DNA from: Arachis hypogaea
Lineage: Eukaryota > Streptophyta > Magnoliopsida > Fabales > Fabaceae
Assembly (NCBI RefSeq): GCF_003086295.3
Contig: NC_092038.1
Coordinates: 101,339,837 to 101,403,836, forward strand
DNA: 64,000 bases
Reading direction: 5' to 3'
The translations under genes and the position numbers were made by a program. The notes under the pieces were generated by a model. That model was not told where the DNA came from. It saw only the letters and a program-made list of their open reading frames with translations, and did not search any database. Each line of letters begins with the position of its first letter. Position 1 is the stretch's first letter. This document shows, piece by piece, positions 57,029-64,000 of this stretch.

Positions 57029-57232
57029 AATATTGAGAGAGAGAGGAGGGGGAGGAGATGATAGTGATAGTGGAGGAGAGAAGGGTAGTTTGAGAATTTT
57101 ATTTAATTTTTTAGGGTTTGGATAATTTTACTTGTAAAAACTATTTTTTATGGGTACAAATAGTAATTTCTATTTTTTATGAATAGATATATCAGCGTTT
57201 TCAACTTTTATAGATAGAAATGGTAGTTTACT
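57029..57232 (-). repeat. Right TIR of the Pack-MULE
   Basis: Inverted partner of 55886-56103; its outer end is GGTAGTTTACT at 57222-57232. Confidence 0.8.
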
Positions 57233-57243
57233 TTTATTTTTAT

Positions 57244-57780
57244 TTTGAGTTTAGCTAACAAACATATATGCTATTGGTAAAAAGAATTTATATCAAAATT
57301 TTAAAATTTGAATTTTTAATATATATATATATATATATATTACGTAATTATTAAAAATAAATTAAAAAATTTATACTAATAATAATTTTAACACGTGTAT
57401 GTCTTTATTAAAATATATGTCAGTAATAAAATTTGTTTAGTTGTTATACTAATGCCAATAAAAAAGAATTTTTTGTTGCCATTAAGGTTATATTCGATAA
57501 ATTCGTAAGTGATTTTTTTATTTTTAACTTATAAAAATTATATTGCTAATATTTAATACAATTTTTTAAATTTATCTTGTGACTATTTAAAAGGTTATTT
57601 AAAATATTTATCAAAAGATTAGAAAAAAAAGTAACTTTTTATATAATAAAAATTATTTTTACAAATTCTATTATACATCTAATTATCAATGTTATCGCTT
57701 TATTAATATTTGTATGTCAAAAGTTATCCAATAACTATAACTGAATCAAATTTGTAAAGTTTGAGTATTAAATAAAAGTT
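57244..57780. other. AT-rich intergenic DNA
   Basis: No gene or clear element was recognised; it contains a short TA run near 57319-57341. Confidence 0.5.
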
Positions 57781-58690
57781 AGGGATGGCACGATAATGGA
57801 GTGAGTAGGATTGTGATTTTGCCTTATCCATCTCCATCTAATTTACAATAATCTGCATAGATTCGTCTCACTCCTACCTGCAAACAGTAAATAGTTAAAC
57901 CCTAATTCGTAGGGGTTAGCACAGGTCGCAGATACTCGATTACCCATTTGAACCCGAAGCGAATCAATTAAATTGGTTCTGGAACTAATGGGTAATTAGG
58001 TCCAACTCGAATCAAACTAATAACTCTCTCTAATAAATGGTTCAGGTAACAGTTCTGGGGGTGTGGAATCCGAATCAATTCATAGATCTGACCATATATT
58101 AATTAAATAAAAAATAAAAATTTAAAAAATATATATACCTTTTAATATGTTTGGATTTTAATGTATTTAGTTTTTAATATATTTGGTGTTTAACATGTTT
58201 AGATTATTTCTATTAATGTTATATTTTATTGTACTTACAGAATTTTTAAGATAAAAATTTTATTTTTTTATTTTTTTATGAATTTTTGTTTCATCGGATG
58301 CACAAAAAAAATACAAATCCAAACCAAACCGAACCAATTACAATTCAATTGGTTTGATTCTAATTTCACCTTAAATCCGAACCAACTCGACCTGTGTTCA
58401 CCCCCTATTAACCCACTCGTCTCCTATTGGCCTATATAATTATTAAAATCTAATAAATTAAATTAAATTTTAAAATTTATATTACCATCATCAAATACAT
58501 AATATAAATTAAAATAAAAATTTACATATGATACAATATTATTAATTATTTTATACATATTGCATATATTATAATCCAACGTTGTTCTGACCCCACCCCA
58601 CTAAGCTAAAAACCTTATTTAGCATCGGAGCAGGTGATTACTGCCCCGAACAGATAGGGACGCAGTGATATTTACAAATATTGTCATCCT
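57781..58690. mobile_element. hAT-like repeat enclosing a second hAT-like MITE (57910-58407)
   Basis: The inner unit starts TAGGGGTTAGCACAGGTCG at 57910 and ends, inverted, with CGACCTGTGTTCACCCCCTA at 58407 (498 bp). These are short TIRs of the hAT kind, with internal GAACCAATT and GGTTCGGTTTGG-like wording. Flanking blocks (57781-57909 with ATCCATCTCCATC; 58408-58690 with ACCCACTCGTCTCC and GCATCGGAGCAGG) resemble the two halves of another hAT-type element it may have entered. An 8-bp duplication could not be verified. Confidence 0.5.
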
Positions 58691-58959
58691 TGCTAAAACT
58701 TTAGCAACTAAATTAAAACTTGCATATAAGTTTATAGACTAAATTAGGTATTACCTTAGGTAAACAATTAATTATTTCATTATAATTATGTTGCTAGTTT
58801 TTTTTATTATATATATAACTTATATCTTAATAAATTATCACAATCATATATGTATAATTAAGAACATAATTAGCTTGATTGATAATGATAAATATTAATT
58901 TATTGGGTTAAACATTCAATTAGTTTTAATTATTTTTTATTAGTATTACAGGCCAAAAT
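58691..58959. other. AT-rich DNA between hAT-like repeat and LTR element
   Basis: No ORF or repeat was recognised. The left limit of the retroelement to the right is not sharp. Confidence 0.4.
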
Positions 58960-60320
58960 TAAAGTAACAGCTGCCCAAAGAGATAAAAACAAGAAACAAA
59001 ATTGTTGGTGGGCTCTCTAACTCTCAAAGGCCGAAGAAATGAAACAAGGAAATTAATTGGGTTGAATGGAGAGTCAAGCCAATCCAAACCCAAGTTAATC
59101 CATTCAAGTTGAAGCCCACAAAAGCAACATTCACAATATTCTCTTCGGTCAGACTTACGAAGAAAGAAAGAGAGCTTCTTCTTGGTTTATTCACTAGAGA
59201 AGAAAGAAAGAGAAAGATAAATCACAAAAGCAAATGTCTAATCACCCTAATCAAAGTAAGCTACGTTAAGTCAAAGGATAAAGGTAATTTATTTCCATTT
59301 GCATGCAATTTATTTTCTTCACTCCTTCTTTAAATTTCTACAACGCCAATTTGTGATAAACGAAAAAAGTGATTTCTGATAATCACTGCTGTGAATTAAA
59401 GGCTCAAATTGTTTCTTGAGGACAAAACATTATTTCAAGGGTTTGGATTTAGGTTTACCATTAAAAAATTTCTTTTTGCTGCTCTAAGGTCTTTGGTCAA
59501 GAAAAAGGACCAGCTTTAAAATCCCTAATTTAAGGTTAAATGAAGAAAATGAGATGACAAGCGAAAGGAGCTCAGAGTTCAAAGAGTTAACTTAGGAGAA
59601 ATCAAAACGGTGACTCTGCAAGAGGGACAAAAAGAAAAATATTTTTCTGATTTGAGCAAGGAGAGAGAGAACCTGAATAAAAAGTTGTGTGTGAAATCTC
59701 ACTACTAAGTTTTGAAGTCTTGAAAGTATTGTACCTACACTAAAGGCTTTGAGCATCAATGGATAGAAGGGCCCAAGGAAATTAAAAGTCCAGGCCTAAG
59801 CGGCTAAATCAAGCTGTCCCTATTCATGTGCTTGTGTCATGAAGGTCCAAGTGAAAAGCTTGAGACTGAGTGGTTAAAGTCGTGATCCAAAGCTAAAGAG
59901 TGCGCTTAAGAGCTCTAGACACCACTAACTGGGGACTTTAGCAAAGCTGAGTCACAATCTGAAAAGGTTCACCCAGTTATGTGTCTGTGGCATTTGTGTA
60001 TCCGGTGGTAATACTGGAAGACAAAGTGCTTAGGGCCACAGCCAAGACTCATAAGTAGCTGTGTTCAAGAATCAACATGCCTAACTAGGAAAGTCAATAA
60101 CACTATCTGAAATTCTAAGTTCCTAGAGAAGCCAATCACTCTAAACTTCAAAGGAAAAAGTGAGATGCCAAAACTGTTCAGAAGCAAAAAGCTACAAGTC
60201 CCGCTCATCTAATTAAATTAATATTCATTGATATTTTGGAATTTATAGTATATTCTCTTCTTTTTATCCTATTTGATTTTCAGTTGCTTGGGGACAAGCA
60301 ACAATTTAAGTTTGGTGTTG
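58960..60320 (+). mobile_element. 3' internal end of an A-family retrotransposon
   Basis: The segment 59930-60320 is homologous to the reverse complement of 26279-26700 in E3. Shared wording includes GGGGACTTTAGCAAAGCTGA, CACAATCTGAAAAGGTTCAC, TTGCTTGGGGACAAGCAACA and the terminal TTAAGTTTGGTGTTG. It abuts the LTR start at 60321, so it is the end of an element whose coding region is missing. The part from 58960 is assigned by continuity only. Confidence 0.65.
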
Positions 60321-60696
60321 TGATGAGCGGATAATTTATACGCTTTTTGGCATTGTTTTCATATAGTTTTTAGTAAGTTTAAGCTACTTTTAGGGATGTT
60401 TTCATTAGTTTTTATGTTAAATTCACATTTCTGGACTTTACTATGAGTTTGTGTGTTTTTCTGTGATTTCAGGTAAATTCTGACTGAAATTGAGGGATTT
60501 GAGCAAAACTCTGAAGAAGGCTGACAAAAGGACTGCTGATGCTGTTGGATTCTGACCTCCCTGCACTCGAAATGGATTTTCTGGAGCTACAGAACTTCAA
60601 TTGGCGCGCTCTCAACGGCGTTGGAAAGTAGACATCCAGGGCTTTCCAGCAATATATAATAGTCCATACTTTATTCGAAGAATGACGACGTAACTT

Positions 60697-60802
60697 GGCG
60701 TTAAACGCCAAGTACACGCTGCTGTCTGGAGTTAAACGCCAGAAAAACGTCATGACCCGGAGTTAAACGCCCAAAACACGTCATAACTCAAAGTTTAACG
60801 CC
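60697..60802 (+). promoter_or_regulatory. 31-bp-spaced palindrome row in the 60-kb LTR
   Basis: Units start at 60697 (GGCGTTAAACGCC), 60728 (GGAGTTAAACGCC), 60759 (GGAGTTAAACGCC) and 60790 (AAAGTTTAACGCC-like, degenerate), exactly 31 bp apart, ending about 118 bp before TATATATA. Confidence 0.8.
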
Positions 60803-60919
60803 AAGAAATGCCTTAGCTCGTGGAATGATCAAGCTCAGCCCAAGCATACACCAAGTGGGCCCCGGAAGTGGATTTATGCATCAATTACTTACTCATGTAA
60901 ACCCTAGTAGCTAGTCTAG

Positions 60920-60927
60920 TATATATA
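60920..60927 (+). promoter_or_regulatory. Probable LTR TATA box
   Basis: TATATATA followed by GGACATTTA. The aligned position in LTR A is TATAAATAG and in LTR D is TATTTAAA, supporting a conserved core promoter about 600 bp into the LTR. Confidence 0.65.
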
Positions 60928-62104
60928 GGACATTTATCTATTGTATTAGACATCCTGGATCCTGGATTGTATTCTGAATCCTGTGATCACGTTAGGAGAG
61001 GGCTGGCCATTCGGCCATGCCTGAACCTTTTGCTTATGTATTTTCAACGGTGGAGTTTCTGCACACCATAGATTAAGGGTGTGGAGCTCTGCTGTACCTC
61101 AAGTATTAATGAAATTCTATCTTCTTTTATTCAAATCTCTCTTATTCTTATTCCAAGATATTCATTCGTACCCAAGAACATGATGAATGTTATGAGTCAG
61201 ATTACCCTCATTATCATTCTCACTTATGAATGCGCGTGATTGACAACCATGTCCGTTCTACATGCAACAGAGCTTGAATGTATATCTCTTAGATTCCCCA
61301 ACAGAATCTTCGTGGTATAAGCTAGATAGATGGCGGCATTTATGAGGGTCCGGAAAGTCTCACCTTGTCTGTGGTATTCCGAGTAGGATCCTGGGAATCC
61401 GGAAAGTCCAACCTTGTCTGTGGTGTTCCGAGTAGGATTCCGGTAATGAATGACCGTGACGTGCTTCAAACTTTAACCTGCTGGGCGTTAGTGACAGACG
61501 CAAAAGAGGGATTCTATTCCAGTAGGAGCGGGAACCAACCGGTGATTAGCCGTACTGTGACAGAGTGCGTTAGCATAGTTTTCACTGCGAGGATGGGATG
61601 TAGCCATCAGCCATGGGTGATGCCTCCAGACTGGTTAGCTGTGCGAGTGACAGCCGCACAGGTTATTTCCCCGTGAGGAATGAAAGTAGCCACAGTTGAT
61701 GGTGAACCCCTATACAAAGCTTGCCATGGAAAGGAGTAAGAAGGATTGATTAGAAGCAGTAGAAGAGCAGGCGTCCAAGAGCTCTACAGCATCTCCATCC
61801 GCTTATCTGAAATTCCTACCAATGAATCTGCATAAGTATCTTTATCCCTTTCATTATTTCTATTTTCGAAAACCCATAAACTATTTTAATCTGCCTAACT
61901 GAGATTTGCAAGGTGACCATAGCTTGCTTCATACCAACAATCTCTGTGGATTCGACCCTTACTCACGTAAGGTTTATTACTTGGACGACCCAATACACTT
62001 GCTGGTTAGTTGAACGAGATTGTGAAGGAAATAAACAATGCCCTCAGAGTATACATCCCATAAGTCGAAAGAATAAGTGTTCACAATTTCGTCCACCAAG
62101 TTTT

Positions 62105-62122
62105 TGGCGCCGTTGCCGGGGA
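62105..62122 (+). other. Primer-binding site of the 60-kb element (tRNA-Asp)
   Basis: TGGCGCCGTTGCCGGGGA, complementary to the 3' end of tRNA-Asp, 6 nt after the LTR. Confidence 0.9.
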
Positions 62123-63628
62123 TTGTTCGAGTATGGACAACTGACGGTTCATCTTGTTGCTCAGATTAGGTAATTTTCTTTTCAAAATCTTTTTCAAAAA
62201 TTTTTCTTTTTATTTTTCGTTTTTCCAAACTATGTTTTTCGAAAAAAAAATCAATAAAAATACAAAAAAATTAGAAAATCATAAAAATCAAAAATATTTT
62301 GTGTTTCTTGTTTGAATATTGTGTTAATTTTTAAGTTTGGTGTCAATTGCATGCTTTAAAAATTTTTCTTGCATTTTTTCGAAAATCCCATGCATTCATA
62401 GTGTTCTTCATGATCTTCAAGTTGTTCTTGACAAGTCTTCTTGTTTGATCTTGATGATTTCTTGTTTTGTGTCTTTTGTTGTTTTTCATGTGCACTTTTG
62501 CATTCATATTTTCCATGCATTAAAGATTTCTAAGTTTGGTGTCTTGCATGTTTTATTTGCATCAAAAATTTTTCAAAATTATGTTCTTGATGTTCATCAT
62601 GATCTTCATAGTGTTCTTGGTGTTCATCTAGACATTCATAGCATTCTTGCATGCATCTTGTGTCTTGATCCAAAATTTTCATGTTTTGGGTCATTTTTGT
62701 GTTTTTCTTTAAAAATTTAAAAATCAAAAATATCTTTTCCTTATTTCCCTCCAAAATTTCGAAATTTTGGGTTGACTTGGTCAAAAATTTTTAAAATTAG
62801 TTGTTTCTTACAAGTCAAGTCAAAATTTCAATTTTAAAAATCTTATCTTTTCAAAATCTTTTTCAAAAATCATATCCTTTTCATTTTTTATATAATTTTC
62901 GAAAATTTCAAAAATTATTTTTCAAAATATTTTCAAAATCTTTTTCTTATCTTTTTATCTAATTTTCGAAAATTAAGCTAACAATTAATGTGATTGGTTC
63001 AAAAATTTGAAGTTTGTTACTTTCTTGTTAAGAAAGGTTCAATCTTTAAGTTCTAGAATCTTATCTTGTAGTTTCTTGTTAGTTACGTCAATTTTAAAAT
63101 TAAATCTTTTTCAAAATATCTTTTTCAAATATATCTTTTATCTTATCTTTTTCAAAAATTTTATCTTTTTCAAAATTTGATTTCAAAATATCTTATCTTT
63201 TTCTTATCTTCTTATCTTTTTTAAAATTTGATTTCAAATCTTTTTCAATCAGCTAACTAACTTTTTGTTTGTTTCTTATCTTTTTCAAAACCAACTAACT
63301 ACCTATCCCTCTCTAATTTTCGAAAATTCTCCCTCTCTTTTTCAAAAATTCTTTTTGTTTTAAATTTTAATTTTAATTATATTTTATCTCTAATTTTCGA
63401 AAATACTAACCCCTTTTTCAAAAATTATTTTCGAATTTTTCTCTCCCTCTCATCTCTTCTTCTATTTTAATTATTTAATTACTAACACTTCTCTTCACCT
63501 CTCCTCATCCAAAAATCCGAATCTCCTTCTTCATTCTTCTACCTCTTTCTTCTTCTACTAACATAAGGGAATCTCTATACTGTGACATAGAGTATTCCTC
63601 TTTCTTTTCTTGTTTTCTTCTCTTTCTT
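62123..63628 (+). other. Untranslated leader of the 60-kb element
   Basis: AT-rich, with many TTTTCGAAAATT-type words, matching the leader of retroelement A in texture. Repeated GTGTTCTTGATGTTCAT-like units lie near 62400-62660. No ORF is supported. Confidence 0.6.
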
Positions 63629-64000
63629 ATGAGCAGGAACAAGGATAAAGGCACTCTTGTTGAAGCTGATCCAGAACCTGAAAGGACTCTGAAGAGAAAA
63701 TTAAGAGAAGCTAAATTACAACAATCCAGAAATAACCTTTCAGAAATTTTCGAACAAGAGAAGGAGATGGCAGCCGAAAATAATAATAATAATAATGCAA
63801 GGAGAATGCTTGGTGACTTCACAAAGCCAACATCCAAGTTTGATGGAAGAAGCATCTCCATTCCTGCCATTGGAGCCAATAACTTTGAGCTTAAGCCTCA
63901 ACTAGTTGCTTTAATGCAACAAAACTGCAAGTTTTATGGGCTTCCATCTGAAGATCCCTATCAGTTTTTAACTGAGTTCTTGCAGGTCTGTGATACTGTA
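63629..64000 (+). CDS. Athila-like gag, N-terminal 124 codons, open to the window edge
   Basis: The ATG at 63629 begins MSRNKDKGTLVEADPEPERT, then KLREAKLQQSRNNLSEIFEQ, an Asn run coded by AAT repeats, RRMLGDFTKPTSKFDGRSIS, and the start of the capsid-like domain (LVALMQQNCKFYGLPSEDPY, QFLTEFLQVCDT). It is close to the gag of retroelement A but has no stop in the visible part. The rest of gag and pol lie beyond the window, so whether this copy is intact cannot be judged. Confidence 0.85.
   Translation, partial: MSRNKDKGTLVEADPEPERTLKRKLREAKLQQSRNNLSEIFEQEKEMAAENNNNNNARRMLGDFTKPTSKFDGRSISIPAIGANNFELKPQLVALMQQNCKFYGLPSEDPYQFLTEFLQVCDTV

Larger units (their letters stand above)
55886..57232. 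mobile_element. Pack-MULE carrying a MYB fragment
   Basis: Long inverted repeats of about 205-215 bp (55886-56103 and 57029-57232) share AAACTACCATTTCTA, CATATCTATTCATAAAA, ATAGTTTTTACAAG and a CT-rich inner part. The flanks TTATTTTTAG (55876-55885) and TTATTTTTAT (57234-57243) are a plausible 10-bp duplication, but in low-complexity DNA. There is no transposase. The cargo is an R2R3-MYB piece on minus and an unrecognised fragment on +. It sits about 300 bp upstream of the predicted start of the CIP1-like paralog. Confidence 0.75.
60321..62098 (+). repeat. A-family LTR, 1778 bp, with internal sequence on both sides
   Basis: Runs TGATGAGCGG to TTTCGTCCACCA. Upstream is an element's internal 3' end; downstream are a primer site and gag. 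It thus serves as the 3' LTR of one internal region and the 5' LTR of the next. It is about 250 bp longer than the 1530-bp copies, partly through a duplicated block (about 61349-61450, TCCGGAAAGTC...GTAGGAT twice, period about 51 bp) and extra sequence near 61600-61690. Confidence 0.85.

Overview
The window is plant nuclear DNA. Introns have GT/AG borders, there are long AT-rich stretches, and most of the sequence is nested transposable elements. The LTR families (LTRs opening TGATGAGCGGATAAT or TGATAAACCCC, tRNA-Asp primer sites, Athila-like Gag) and the legume-type MULE proteins point to a legume, most likely Arachis (peanut). The resemblance to the Arachis families called FIDEL (autonomous) and Feral (non-autonomous) is from memory and unverified.

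Host genes: only two ordinary genes are convincing, both on the minus strand and paralogous. At 1-3345 lies the 5' half of a COP1-interactive-protein-1 (CIP1)-like gene, running off the left edge. At 51133-55600 lies a complete shorter NAB/coiled-coil relative (about 750 aa). They share a plan: a 5'-UTR exon, a 1.7-1.9 kb UTR intron, a short coding exon ending in the same phase, then one very large coding exon. About 50 kb of mobile DNA separates them.

Region 3.8-39.2 kb is best read as one old MuDR-like element (MULE-1) with four layers of insertion. Its degenerate inverted ends are at 3800-3976 and 39068-39243. Inside are a decayed transposase pseudogene (22.8-24.5 and 36.4-37.9 kb, + strand) and a convergent GRF-zinc-finger/TM ORF (38507-38977, - strand). 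Retroelement A (Athila-like, truncated, minus) sits in its 5' part. Non-autonomous element B (8956-21887, minus) lies in A's LTR. Two solo LTRs, C and D, lie in B's 3' LTR. A full-length Athila-like element E3 (24749-36331, 11,583 bp, minus, TSD GGGAT) lies in a transposase intron. Removing the retroelements leaves a MULE of about 5.3 kb.

Region 39.2-51 kb: AT-rich DNA, a GC-rich duplicated segment, an RRM-type LINE fragment fused to a piece of an ERD7/senescence-domain gene, and a 2.35 kb MULE deletion derivative (MULE-2) with TIRs and a 10-bp TSD. Region 55.9-64 kb: a Pack-MULE carrying an R2R3-MYB fragment, a hAT-like MITE, the 3' internal end of an A-family element, a 1778-bp LTR, its primer site and an open gag running off the right edge.

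Most unusual signal: every A-family LTR here carries a row of 13-bp odd palindromes (consensus GGCGTT-W-AACGCC) spaced exactly 31 bp apart, about 115-125 bp upstream of the TATA-like box. The same unit is amplified to about ten copies between integrase and the third ORF of E3, and also lies inside its gag. Element B has a comparable GC-rich motif in the corresponding places. Both families also carry a small hairpin with a GGGAG loop after the end of gag-pol/ORF1. I suggest a shared cis-regulatory or structural-RNA design. All coordinates and difference counts were made by eye.
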